The notes below the pieces were generated by a model, which saw only the letters and a program-made list of their open reading frames with translations, had not been told where the DNA came from and did not search any database. From positions 6,763,001-6,827,000 of the forward strand of contig CM063460.1 of the NCBI GenBank assembly GCA_032191425.1: 64,000 nucleotides of DNA, written 5' to 3'. Source of the stretch: Lymantria dispar. Lineage: Eukaryota > Arthropoda > Insecta > Lepidoptera > Erebidae. Shown piece after piece: positions 54,176 to 64,000 of the stretch. A program made the translations under genes and the position numbers. Every line of letters begins with the position of its first letter. Within the stretch, counting starts at the first letter, position 1.

Positions 54176-54610
54176 ACATAAATTATCATCGTTATCATCA
54201 TAATATACGTCCCACTATTGGGCTCTCTCCACAATTCAATTCACTGATAAGTGTGGCTACTCTTGAATCTCGATTCCAATTCTAAATCCAATCGCAGCTC
54301 AAATTTGAGCAAATTTGATACTCTTGAAAGCGACACTAGTGCACGATTGGAATCAAATTCGGTGGAATTTTTTTAAACTAAATAAAATCGACTCTCGTCG
54401 TTTAAGTCAAATATTTGCTACTCCTGGCGTGATTTTGACGTAGTTTAAAATCGTTAATGTTGCACAATTTTAAGAAAGCGTATTTGTGGTGGTCGAGTTT
54501 GATAACGTTATAAATTTAAAGTAAGAAAATACGTCACATTTGATGAAAATAACAACAGCAAACGCGAAGAATTCATTCTTGATTTTGTTCAAGAGTACCA
54601 AATATAAGTT

Positions 54611-55078
54611 ACCAAAAAACACAGGTCTACGACCAGTGTGTGTTACCAGTGATGACTTACGGCACGGAAACGTGGTCCCTAAATGTAGGCCTCATATCAA
54701 GGCTCAAAGTCGCTCAGCGTGCTATGGAACAGGCTATGCTCGGGATTTCTCTGCGAGATAGAATCCGGAATACAGAAATCCGCAGAAGAACGGGTGTAAC
54801 CGACATAGCACGAAGAATTAGCACGCTGAAGTGGCAATGGGCAGGCCACATCGCTCGACGAACCGACAACCGCTGGGGAAGAAAGGTTCTCGAGTGGCGA
54901 CCACGCATCGGACGACGCAGTGTAGGACGCCCCCCCACTAGGTGGACCGACGACCTAGTGAAAGTTGCTGGGCGTCGTTGGATGCAGGCGGCACAGGACC
55001 GCACATTGTGGCGCAATATGAGGGAGGCCTACGTCCAGCAGTGGACGGCAATAGGCTGAAATGATGATGATGATGATG
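54611..55078 (+). mobile_element. RTE-like LINE 3' end, 11-bp target duplication
   Basis: aaatataagtt repeats at 54600-54610 and 55079-55089. Ends in aggctgaaatgatgatgatg. 5'-truncated to 468 bp. Confidence 0.88.
54640..55059 (+). pseudogene. RTE-like ORF2 C-terminal end, open frame
   Basis: 139 codons from MTYGTETWSLN through KVAQRAMEQAMLGISLRDRI, KWQWAGHIARRTDNRWGRKV and RPPTRWTDDLVKVAGRRWMQ to VQQWTAIG and a stop. This is the conserved C-terminal region of RTE-type LINE ORF2, downstream of the reverse transcriptase core, so it has no activity alone. No stop or frameshift has accumulated, so the insertion is recent compared with its relatives at 25614 and 49561. Such frames are often mis-annotated as host proteins. 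Confidence 0.8.
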
Positions 55079-55257
55079 AAATATAAGTTTGGTGAGATTG
55101 GAATTGAATCGGATTCGAAATTAGAATTAATTTCAAGAGTAGGCCCACAGACGTGTTGGTATAAGGTCTCATATGCATTCATTTGCCTATGCATATTATA
55201 TCCCTTAGTCGTCTTTCTTCGTTCTTTTTTCGTCACCACACGGATTGCGTAGATATT

Positions 55258-55352
55258 ATCTGTTTATTATAATTCCTTAGGCGTCATTTACAACCTATAG
55301 TTAAGAAAGAGAGTAGTTAATTGTATTCTTACTCTGTCACCACACAGAAAAA
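55258..55352 (-). repeat. SINE-A head fragment
   Basis: ttccttaggcgtcatttaca to cttactctgtcaccacac. Confidence 0.6.
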
Positions 55353-55795
55353 TCATCATACGAATAAATACAATGTATTATAGACATCAAAGTCCAAGCA
55401 ATTCACTCAAAACCATTACTCTCGTATATGATACCCTTCTTGGCACTCAAGGCCAATATTCAATGCCAATACTGTATTTACAGTACTAACAAAACCAAGG
55501 TTAAAATTTCATTGCCCAACTTTCGGATAGACGTGGCCGACGCTTGGCTAATGTAAGTGGCCCAACACAGGTATATTATGAAACATCACTGATGTTTCGA
55601 AAAAAATATTGTTATTAATTATTTCGATTCTCAGTGCGAAAATATAAAGAAACTTATTTAGAAGACAAGGCGAGATGTCGCGTTTGAAATTGCGTAATAT
55701 TTACGCATATTTAATGGCTGATCAAAACGTCATCATTATTTTCTATCTGTATATATTTCTATACGTTCCACTGCTTGACTTAAGCCTCTTCTTCG
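55353..55795. other. Spacer, nothing recognised
   Basis: No gene or clear repeat. Confidence 0.4.
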
Positions 55796-56150
55796 GTTTG
55801 ATTGCACAGATAGCGTAGTGGTTATAACACCGACTTACCGTGCCAGCGTCCTGGGTTTGAATACCACGTACGATAAGACTTTGTGCAATCCAAGAATTGT
55901 TGTTCTGAGTCTGGATGTAATTACATACATATATTCACGCCTTTTTCCCATAGGGGTAGGCAGAGTCCACTGCCCTCCACCTGCTACGATCTTTGACATA
56001 TTCAGCGTAGCAGAGCGGTTCTCTGTGGGCCACTTTTCGCCCCCGACGGAAACGAGACGTGACGTGTCGCGAACCACATCGCCGCCAATTTATGTACTTT
56101 AATTATATGTTTGTTAAATCTCCCGCAATACAAGGAATAAGAATATTAAG
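55796..56150 (+). mobile_element. SINE-C, best tRNA-like head, with an inserted repeat
   Basis: gatagcgtagtggttataac (A box) and ctgggtttgaatacc (B box) are about 35 bp apart, as in a tRNA gene. The body tgttctgagtctggatgtaa follows. 55925-56090 is an inserted dispersed repeat (attcacgcctttttcccata ... gggtaggcagag). The body then resumes with aattatatgtttgttaaatc. Confidence 0.7.
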
Positions 56151-56455
56151 AGGGTTATCGGTAAACGCACTGAGCGCGGTTACCTAATTCTGCTACGTTC
56201 CGCTATCGACGCATACTACACACACGCGTAGAGTTCATAGAACAAATCTCATGAACTTAAGTTCAAAATACCCTTACCTTTTAATAAAATAGTTACAATA
56301 TTAAGTTATAATTCTATACAAATACAATATAAAGATGTATTTAATGTAGTGGTTATATTACTTTTTAGTAAATTATTATCATTAACGAGTCCTCAAAAAA
56401 CCCATTTTTCTATTTACGGCCGCTTATTACCGATAACGCTCTTAAATTGTATAAT
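56151..56455. other. Spacer, nothing recognised
   Basis: No gene or clear repeat. Confidence 0.4.
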
Positions 56456-56456
56456 A

Positions 56457-56760
56457 TCTATACCAATAAATAAAATTGGAGTGTTTGTTTGTAATGTCAA
56501 AATAATAGGCTTTTTCATGCTCACACGGTTATTTGCACTATACATTTGCCTAAAAATCATTTTATATTTTTTTTGTCTGTCTCTCTGTTTGTTCCGGGTA
56601 ATCTTCAAAACGGCTGGACCGATTTAAAAAATTCTGTCACCAATGGAAATCTATAATATCAGGGAGTAACATAGGCTATATTTTGTCTCGGTCTTCCCAC
56701 GGGATTGAGAACTACGCGGGTAAGGCGACCGAAACCGAAGCGAAGCGAGGGCAGGGCTAG
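56457..56760 (+). mobile_element. Helitron-like element (F1)
   Basis: ctataccaataaataaaatt to gaagcgagggcagggctag. Confidence 0.78.
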
Positions 56761-57047
56761 TTAGAAAATAAATTAGAAAATAATAATATTACGCCCGGTC
56801 TGGTCACATCACATCCAACAAATTTTCGTATTTGATAAAAAAACTCAACTTTGCCATATTTTGATGGAATGTGTTCGGAAAACACCAGAATTAATATTAT
56901 CGGCCCTAACAAAAAGTATGACATAGGCTCTTGTAATTCCATTCTCGCGTCGCCACTATCACGGGAGGCATTAGAGTTATACAGATTAGCTATAAGATGT
57001 AAAAATCGATGTACAAGTTTAATGTAATTAGTTCTAATATAATTTGG

Positions 57048-57389
57048 AGTGGTAGGACCACACTGTCGACAGTTATCTGTCTACAGCCGCGGGTCGGTCC
57101 GTCCGGGGTAATACCACACTCTCGCAGAAAATCGACGTCTGAGTAGTAGTGATTTGTTACTGCGCTTCGTTCGGTGAGCGAGAGAGCCGAAAGCCCAATT
57201 TTCTGAGGGTGTTTGCGTGTGGAGGGTTTTGGTGGTGCCCTTGGTATCACCGAGCCTCAATGCACGCATTCACACTCCCTTCACTTTCTTCGCGGTAGGC
57301 AGCGGCCTTGTAAAGGTCCATGAGCGGCAGCAACACTTACCATCAGGTGTAATGTTTGCTCGTTTGCCACCGTTTGCAATAAAAAAAAT
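57048..57389 (+). repeat. Repeat E, full length
   Basis: Reference copy: gtggtaggaccacactgtcg, ctctcgcagaaaatcgacgt, gcacgcattcacactccctt, cttaccatcaggtg, A7. Could be a SINE or the 3' end of a LINE. No A/B boxes found. Confidence 0.75.
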
Positions 57390-57469
57390 ACTAATGTTTG
57401 TATTAGGCGTTATTGTCGCTAAGCGACAAAGCCTTTTTTATTTCTTCAATAAATTAAAAATAAATAAAA

Positions 57470-57545
57470 AGGCAAGCTCATTGAGTTTCTTGCCGGATCT
57501 TCTCAATGGCGTCACGTGCCGATCTGGTGGCAGTTTAATGGATTA
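57470..57545 (+). repeat. Repeat K fragment
   Basis: cattgagtttcttgccggat then gatctggtggcag. Confidence 0.5.
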
Positions 57546-57699
57546 ATTTAATTTATGTTAAAATGGAAAATATATACTTACATATACGTATACACACAAT
57601 AAGTACATACAAATTAACTCATTATTTATTAATTTCTTAATATACATTTATTAGAATCTTAATTGATGACAGCGTTATATTTATTTGCCTTGTAAATTA

Positions 57700-57925
57700 T
57701 AGCTCATAATGTCCCACTGCTGGGCTCCAGCCTCCTTCATAATAAGACGGATAGTGACTTACTATAGCACACTGCTCAGAGATGTTAGCATGGGGTTTTA
57801 TTTCGAGTTTTCCTTCTCAAGCATAATCGTTACATGCATATTATATCCCTTAGTCGTCTTTTAAGACATCCAGGGGAAAGATAGGGAGTGGTGAATTGTA
57901 TTCTTACTCCTTCACCACATTGAAA
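57700..57925 (-). repeat. SINE-A
   Basis: agctcataatgtcccactgc to cttactccttcaccaca. Confidence 0.7.
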
Positions 57926-57983
57926 GGTTTTTATGATTAATATGTTGTTACAATTTCCACCTCAGGGAATTCATAAGAGGTTA

Positions 57984-58462
57984 TATCATCATTCATCATC
58001 ATTTCAGCTCATATACGTCCCACTGTTGGGCTCGAGCCTCCTCCACAATATGGGGGGATATTGACCGTACTATACCACACTGGTCAGACAGGTTGGTATT
58101 TTTTTTTTTGGAGTGGGTTACGGTCGGCGCACTCCTCGCCCGCTCCATCCAGGACAACAGAGGGACGTAAGCGCGCACACCCGTAACCCACCCGCGACAC
58201 GTCGCCTTCGTCGTTGGGCCGACCACCAGAGCAGGTGACTTGAGTGGACGTCAGTGGCCGGCCCGACGGAATACCCCCTGCGGAATGCCCTCTCCTCGAC
58301 CAACATCTCCTCCTCGGGGAGGACGTCAGACAGGTTGGTTTTCAGTTCTCTTTCTCTTGCATAGGTGTTATATGCGTATTATATCCCTTAGTCGTCCTTT
58401 ACGACATCCTCGGGTAAGATAGGGATTAGTGAATTGTATTCTTACTCCGTCACCACACGGAG
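57984..58462 (-). repeat. SINE-A split by a solo R1-like 3' end
   Basis: Tail side 57984-58097 and head side 58340-58462. Confidence 0.75.
58098..58326 (-). mobile_element. Solo R1-like LINE 3' end, 13-bp target duplication
   Basis: cagacaggttggt repeats perfectly at 58085-58097 and 58327-58339. T-run, gtgggttacggtcggcgcac, cgtcgttgggccgaccacc. Confidence 0.9.
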
Positions 58463-58542
58463 GTTATATACGGAGTTATAACTGTTATCATGGCTTAGTC
58501 TGTTGTAGTTGTTATCATCATTAGTTATCGTGAACAATAGTC

Positions 58543-58691
58543 GACCGACCACGGAGGACAAGAAACTTAATACAGGTAGTCGGCTCAACGACGAAGGCGA
58601 CGAGTTATGGGGTGTTATGGGGTCGCGCACCGCCCCTATGTCGCCCCGAACAGAACCGGACGACGGGTGAGCTGACACTTGCACACCCCAA
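58543..58691 (+). mobile_element. R1-like LINE 3' end fragment
   Basis: gaccgaccacggaggacaag to gcacaccccaaaaaaaa. Confidence 0.7.
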
Positions 58692-58765
58692 AAAAAATGG
58701 TGACCATTACATCTATGTAATGATAATAGTTAAACCTAAAACTGCTACTCAAAGTAAGCGCAATC

Positions 58766-59073
58766 TATGCCAATAAAATTGGAGTGTCTGTTTGTAATGT
58801 CAAAATAATGGGCTTTTTTCATGCTCACACGGTTATTTGCACGACACCTATGCCTAAAATACAGATTAAAAAATGTTTGTCTGTCTGTCTGTCTGTTTGT
58901 TCCGGGTAATCTTCAAAGCGGCTGGACCGATTTCAAAAATTCTTTCACCAATAGAAAGCTATAATATCAGGGAGTAAACTAGGCTATATTTTATCCCGGT
59001 ATTCCCACGGGAACGGGCACTACGCGGGTAAAACCACTAAAACCGAAGCGAAGCGAGGGCGGGTTCCTAGTTT
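58766..59073 (+). mobile_element. Helitron-like element (F1)
   Basis: atgccaataaaattggagtg to gcgagggcgggttcctag. Confidence 0.78.
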
Positions 59074-59292
59074 TAAAGATAAAACACATAAATCTCGTAG
59101 ATTTTTATACGCATTTAAATTGCTCTTTATGGATGTTCGCATAAAAGTTAATGTTTTTTTATTAAAATATCTCAAGCAAGTATATATGAAAGAAAAATGC
59201 TCAGCAAATGTTAATCACACAGATATTAAGAATAATTAAACAATTAGATTATATTCTATTAAAATCATAACGTATGTAGCATTATTTTATAC

Positions 59293-59595
59293 TAGCAACC
59301 CGCCCTCGCTTCGCCTCGGTTTCAGTCGTCTTTCCTGCATAGTTCCCATTCCTGTGGAAATATCGGGATAAAATATAGCCTGTGTTACTCCCTGGTACTA
59401 TAGCTTTCTATTGGTGAAAGAATTTTTGAAATCAGGCCAACCGTTTTGAAGATTACCCGGAACAAACAGACAGACAAAAAAAATATAAAGTGTATTTTAG
59501 GCAATATAGTGCAAATAATCTAAGTGAGCATGAAAAAAGCCTATTATTTTGACATTACAAACACACACTCCAATTTTATTTATTGGTATAGATAT
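59293..59595 (-). mobile_element. Helitron-like element (F1)
   Basis: actagcaacccgccctcgct at left; aattttatttattggtatag at right. Confidence 0.78.
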
Positions 59596-59604
59596 ATAGT
59601 ACAA

Positions 59605-59797
59605 TACTATCTGTCTGTCTGTTTGTTCCGGGTAATCTTCAAAACGGCTGAACCGATTTCAAAAATTCTTTCACCAATAGAAAGCTATAATATCAGGGAG
59701 TAACTTAGGCTATATTTTATCATGGTATTCCCACGGGATTGGGAACCACGCGGGTAAGGCCACTGAAACCGAAGCGCAGCGAGGGCGGGTTGCTAGT
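59605..59797 (+). mobile_element. Helitron-like element (F1), 5'-truncated
   Basis: Starts at ctatctgtctgtctgtttgt and ends in gcgagggcgggttgctag. Confidence 0.7.
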
Positions 59798-60012
59798 CCT
59801 TACTAATATTATAAATACGAAAGTAAGTTTGTTTATTTGTTACTCTTTCACGCTCAAACCACCGAACCGATTTTAAAAATCCTTTCACCAATGGAAATCT
59901 ATAATATTAGGGAGTAACATATGCTATATTTTATCCCGGTATTCCCACGGGAACGGGAACTATGCGGGTAAAGCGACTGAAACCGAAGCGAAACGAGGGC
60001 GGATTGCTCGTC
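59798..60012 (+). mobile_element. Helitron-like element (F1), adjacent copy
   Basis: TC start (tccttactaatattataaat) directly after the CTAG of the previous copy; ends gcggattgctcg (CTAG decayed). Confidence 0.72.
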
Positions 60013-60034
60013 TGTTATAAATCTATTTCTATGG

Positions 60035-60200
60035 GTATTATGGCTTTTGAATTTGATTTTTCATTTGGCGACGTTTCGAACACTCCAGCGTACATAGGCA
60101 CAGGAGGACTAAAGATTCTCACGCCTAACAACTTGTCGTAAATCTATATCTACCCGCTTCAGAAATTGTTTTTTAAATTTTGATACAAAATTGCCAATGA
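60035..60200 (-). repeat. Repeat X
   Basis: gaatttgatttttcatttgg, cgacgtttcgaacactccag, tctacccgcttcagaaat. Confidence 0.55.
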
Positions 60201-60234
60201 AAAAGAAAATTATTTTATATAAAAAAATTATATG

Positions 60235-60995
60235 ACGGAGTAAGAATACAATTCACCACCCTATTTCATGCCCGTGGGTGTCGTAAAAGACGAATAAGGG
60301 ATATGTTATGTACGCACATATATGTACACCTGTGCAAGAGAAGAAAATCTTGAAATAAAACCCTATACCCGCTTGACCAGCGTGGTGTATACACGGTGAC
60401 TTTTTTATCGTCTTACAAAAAAAAACCATAAAACTAACCGACCAAAGAAATATATCTAACATACTTAAATGTTCAATAGTGGCAATTGTAAAAAAATAAT
60501 AAAATAAAATAAAGTTAATATTTTGTAACAGCCTGTTTATCATGTTTACATTTTAAACAAAAGTGATCATGCGGCATTTCGTTAGCCAATCATAGGTACG
60601 AAGTCCACGTGGACGGCTTTTACAAAGCGTAATTCCCTACGCTAGATACCTAACAGGTATCCTTTGCGATGCCCGATTGACGCCGAGGTCAAGCGGTCGT
60701 AGTACCTACATACTACATCAGCTGTGTTGAGTACCTATGCGTTCAATACATGTTGTTTCCTTACTATTTTAATTAGTAATTACTTATAATAACTTTTATT
60801 AAAAATGTTCTAGTAAATATTATTTTTAACCTTTTAGTTGTATGAATGAATAGTAGATACTGGATACTTTAATTGACCTGCTTTTGTAAGACGACATAAA
60901 TGTCACCGTGTATAGTAGGTCAGGATAATAATCCTGCCATTATGAAGGAGGCTCAAATTCAGCAGTGGAACTCTTATGAGGTATGGTGATGGTGA
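60235..60995 (+). repeat. SINE-A split by a TIR element
   Basis: Head and body 60235-60391 (gacggagtaagaatacaatt to ccagcgtggtgtata) and tail 60911-60995 (tatagtaggtcaggataata). Confidence 0.72.
60392..60910. mobile_element. Non-autonomous TIR element inside SINE-A
   Basis: Ends CACGGTGACTTTTTTATCG and the inverted CACGGTGACATTTATGTCG continue into a shared TCTTACAAAA, so about 25 of 29 terminal bases match. tata lies on both sides, compatible with a TA or TATA duplication. No ORF. Confidence 0.8.
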
Positions 60996-61041
60996 TGATT
61001 ATGGTGATAATATATTAATTTAAACCTAACAACAACTTTCC

Positions 61042-61200
61042 GTGTGCTGACGGAGTAAGAATACAACCTCCTCTTAGGAGATCCTGTGGGTATTATAAAA
61101 GATGACTAAGGGATATAACATGCATATAACATCTATGCAAGTGAAGGAAAACTCGAAATAAAACCCTATACGAACCTGTCAGATCAGTATATTGATTTTG
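61042..61200 (+). repeat. SINE-A, 3' truncated
   Basis: ccgtgtgctgacggagtaag to ctatacgaacctgtcagat. Confidence 0.65.
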
Positions 61201-61500
61201 ATATATATTGTACAAATGATTCAAATTTTTGTTTAACGTCAATACAAAAAAAAAACATAGATAAAACCTATCGTTAGAACGTGGCAACGTATAGTTAAGC
61301 TAACCCGTATCGATCAATGATAAGACCACGAACTGATAATCACAAAAGTGGCTATGGAAATACAATATTCGTTCACAAAATAAATTGCGTCATAAGCCTT
61401 TATATATTAGGTCCTTATAAAATAAAATAGCGTTTTGTCATACCGACCACTTTGATCTGAAATATCTCCTCTTTGGTTAAGAATTCCAAATTCAAATTTA
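61201..61500. other. Spacer, nothing recognised
   Basis: No gene or clear repeat. Confidence 0.4.
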
Positions 61501-61508
61501 TAAATTCA

Positions 61509-61826
61509 CTAGCAACCCGCCCTCGCTTCGCTTCGGTTATAAGTTATAGTCGTTTTACCCGCGTAGTGCACGTTCCCATGGGAATACCGGGATAAAATAT
61601 AGCCTAGTTTACGCCCTGATATTATAGCTTACCATTGGTGAAAGAATTTTTGAAATTGGTCCAGCCGTTTTGAAGATTACGCGGAACAAACAGACAGACA
61701 GACAGACAAAAATTTTTTAATTGCTATTTTAGGCATAGGTGTCGTGCAAATAACCGTGTGAGCATGAAAAAAGCCTATTATTTTGACATTATAAACAGAC
61801 ACTCCAATTTTATTTATTGGTATAGA
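61509..61826 (-). mobile_element. Helitron-like element (F1)
   Basis: actagcaacccgccctcgct at left; ttttatttattggtatag at right. Confidence 0.78.
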
Positions 61827-62315
61827 TTTAGCTGGTACATTCGAGTTTTGAAAATAGTCATTCGTTTGTTTATTCCTCATTATTTTTCTTTGACGACGTT
61901 TATTACCGCACAATGGAAAACATGACAACACGGTACGTTTTTGGTTTCAACGTTTTCGTTCTAGAAATTTCTGCCTTCAGAACCAACCTTCAGGACCAAA
62001 TATTAACGAACCACAACTACATAAAAATATAGTATCAAATCTGATATGAACATTTGTTTCTTTGTTCATTATAACTAAGTTTTATAAGGCAAATTTTATT
62101 GCAAATTTTAACTGTGTTTAATGGAAACCGGTATAGATCCTGAACACGGATCAAGTCGTATAATTATCGACGATTTTTACGAATATGTAGATATTATTCG
62201 CGAATTTAAATTCGTGTAGAACATCCGTATTTAATATGGGGCCCGTATATGGGTAACTACGTTAGTTATTTCTTAACTAACCAATGCTTCTTGTGTGGTT
62301 ACAGGTTAAAACAAA
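61827..62315. other. Spacer, nothing recognised
   Basis: No gene or clear repeat. Confidence 0.4.
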
Positions 62316-62323
62316 TTGTTATG

Positions 62324-62721
62324 CTTAGAATAATAACGTATAGAAGGTAAGTTCACGCACAAAAAGTGAGGCATTTCAATTGGAGCCTAATGGAGCTTAC
62401 GCCGGAACGGTTTCGTAATGTACAAGTCATGGTACTGCACGAACGTACGCAACTCTTAAAAAATAAATAGGTAATTATGACGGTTTGTGCATTCAAATGG
62501 TGTCATAACACATTTGAAAAACTTGAAAAGGTTTTTAACATTACTTTTAAAAGTATTTCGACGATTTACCTATATTAATAAAAACAAAATTTGATTTCAT
62601 AATTTGTATAGTGGTTTGCGTGTGTACGTGTGTAATCGTCTGCGCGCCATTAGTATTTTTAGATTCAAATTTCGAAAGTTCGAAGTATTGACACTATCCT
62701 TCTATACGTTATTATTCTAAG
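62324..62721. mobile_element. MITE-H, copy 2 (reverse of copy 1)
   Basis: Intact 24-bp inverted ends. The interior aligns with the reverse complement of 27039-27431. ttgttatg on both sides (62316-62323 and 62722-62729). Confidence 0.88.
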
Positions 62722-62729
62722 TTGTTATG

Positions 62730-63081
62730 CTTAGAATAATGACGTATAGAAGGATAGTGTTGGTACTTCGAACGATCGAAACATGAATTTAAAAATACTA
62801 CATGCGCGCTGACGATTACACACATACACACGCACAACACTATACAAATTATGAAATCAAATTTTGTTTTTATTAACATAAATCGTCGAAATACTTTTAA
62901 AAGTAGGTAATGTTCACAAATCGTCATAATTACCTATTTATATTTTAAGAGTTGCGTACGTACGTGCAGTATAGTGACCTTGTACATTAGGGAACGGTTC
63001 CGGCTTAAGCTCCATTAGGCTCCAATTGAAATGCTTCACTTTTTGTGCGCGAACTTACCTTATATACGGTATTATTCTAAG
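62730..63081. mobile_element. MITE-H, copy 3 (same orientation as copy 1), 40-bp internal deletion
   Basis: Starts 8 bp after copy 2. The right end ttatatacggtattattctaa is slightly decayed. Flanked by ttgttatg at left and ttgtaatt at right. Confidence 0.85.
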
Positions 63082-63175
63082 TTGTAATTATATATTAAAA
63101 TTGAGTGAGATTTCTAATCAAACTTTATTAATAAAAAAGAAACTATAATAATATAAAAATGAATTGAGAGACTTC

Positions 63176-63345
63176 TTCTTGTGGTGACGGAGTAAGAATA
63201 CAATTTACCACCCCCTCTCATACCCGTGCGTGTCATAAAAGACGACTACAGGATATATTATGCATATGACATCTATGCAAGAGATGGAAAACTCGAAACA
63301 AAACCTTATACCATCCTGTCTGACCAGCATGGTATAGCAAGGTCA
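63176..63345 (+). repeat. SINE-A, 3' truncated
   Basis: cttgtggtgacggagtaaga to gcatggtatagcaaggtcaa. Confidence 0.7.
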
Positions 63346-63369
63346 ATTCTTGCCTATAGGGCCATTAAC

Positions 63370-63505
63370 ATTTATGAAGGAGAAGGAAAATTCGAAATAT
63401 AACCCTGTAGCAACACGTTTGACCAGCGTGGTATAGGTCAATATCCGTCTTATTGTGGTAGAGGCACAAGCCCAACAGTGGGATATATATGAGCTGAAAT
63501 TATAA
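63370..63505 (+). repeat. SINE-A body and tail
   Basis: aaggagaaggaaaattcgaa to atatatgagctgaaatta. Confidence 0.65.
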
Positions 63506-63509
63506 TAAA

Positions 63510-64000
63510 CTAGCTGACCCGGCGAACTTCGTACCGCCATAATTTTTTTCGTAAATATATTTTCTAAATTTCCGAAAATATAGTCTCTGGAAGAACCATT
63601 ACAGCTTTGTCCGGAATGATTCAATTGTCTTAGTCAAAGAGAATACAAATTACTGATTATTGATATCTGACAAAATTATAATTATAAAATTCTCAATCAT
63701 ACTTAACTATAGACAAAATTACGTTTAACTGTCATTTACGTTTTGTTATCATATCAATAATCAGTAATTTGTATTCTCTTTGACCAAGATGATATATATA
63801 TATACATATCAAATGCGTTTTTGTTATACTACGTTTCTTTGACATTTTATCGAACGGGAAACGGGAACGCGATCGAACGGGATAAAAAGTATCCTATGTC
63901 CGTCTCCTGGTTCTAAGCTACCTCCCCACCAATTTTCAGTCAAATCGGTACAGCCATTCTTGACTTATAAATAGTGTAACTAACACGACTTTCTTTTATA
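63510..64000 (-). mobile_element. Helitron derivative (F3), cut by the window end
   Basis: CTAG at 63510-63513 with the hairpin region gctgacccggcgaacttcg. The 5' end (tataaaagaaagtcgtgtta read in reverse) reaches base 64000. Holds a perfect 34-bp inverted repeat (63633-63666 and 63751-63784). Confidence 0.75.

Larger units (their letters stand above)
54251..55150. mobile_element. MITE-G, copy 2, interrupted by an RTE-like LINE end
   Basis: 54251-54610 plus 55079-55150 align with 7457-7850, including the inverted ends. Confidence 0.75.
54186..55250 (-). repeat. SINE-A containing MITE-G, which contains an RTE-like LINE end
   Basis: Tail side 54186-54250 (atatacgtcccactattggg) and head side 55151-55250 (acgtgttggtataaggtctc to cgtcaccacacgg). 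Confidence 0.65.

Noticed and set aside
54640..55059. Host gene (139-codon intact frame)
   Set aside because: Target duplication, (ATG)n tail and decayed sister copies at 25614, 31808 and 49561 show it is the end of an RTE-like LINE.
61959..61971. TTCtaGAAatTTC, a perfect three-unit heat-shock element
   Set aside because: No promoter or gene nearby, and one such match by chance in 64 kb is not surprising.

Overview
This window looks like animal, almost certainly insect and most likely lepidopteran, nuclear DNA. It is AT-rich and has GT-AG introns. It is packed with Helitrons ending in a short hairpin plus CTAG, short retroposons with (ATG)n tails, R1-clade and CR1/jockey-like LINE remnants, an RTE-like LINE end and several small TIR elements. 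I saw nothing prokaryotic: no operons, CRISPR array or phage genes. No rRNA gene and no intact tRNA gene was recognised.

One host gene can be assembled with confidence. It is a 7-coding-exon CRAL-TRIO (alpha-tocopherol transfer protein-like) gene on the + strand, 12319-27847. All seven exons join in phase to 310 codons, and a poly(A) signal lies just after the stop. Its introns total about 14.6 kb and hold much of the repeat content, including the largest LINE copy (20161-22774).

Everything else recognised is mobile DNA or its debris. The left part (1-12.3 kb) has a CR1/jockey-like LINE end (1-300), a Tc1-like transposon with an intact 339-codon transposase (2262-3877), a CR1-like relic split by a SINE (4.5-5.5 kb), tandem Helitrons (5.85-6.47 kb), a broken mariner-like transposase with a MITE in it (7.2-7.9 kb), a Helitron derivative (9991-10539) and a hAT-type MITE with an 8-bp target duplication (10903-11243). 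The right part (28-64 kb) has no host exon I can defend. It holds a tandem Helitron array (32.7-33.3 kb), many solo 3' ends of the R1-like LINE, three SINE families, an RTE LINE end nested in a MITE nested in a SINE (54.2-55.25 kb), a TIR element nested in a SINE (60392-60910) and a back-to-back pair of MITEs (62324-63081).

Family labels used below. SINE-A: about 240 bp, starts near gtgtggtgacggagtaag, ends in ...cagtgggacgtatatgagctgaaatgatgatgat; about 40 copies. SINE-B: about 260 bp, shares SINE-A's head, ends in ...aagtaattgggataagagcaagatgatgatg. SINE-C: tRNA-derived head. R1-like 3' end: the GC-rich 3' UTR of the LINE at 20161-22774. Repeat E: a 340-bp poly(A)-tailed repeat. Repeats K, M and X are further unnamed dispersed repeats. 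Edges of old repeats were read by eye and may be off by 5-20 bp.
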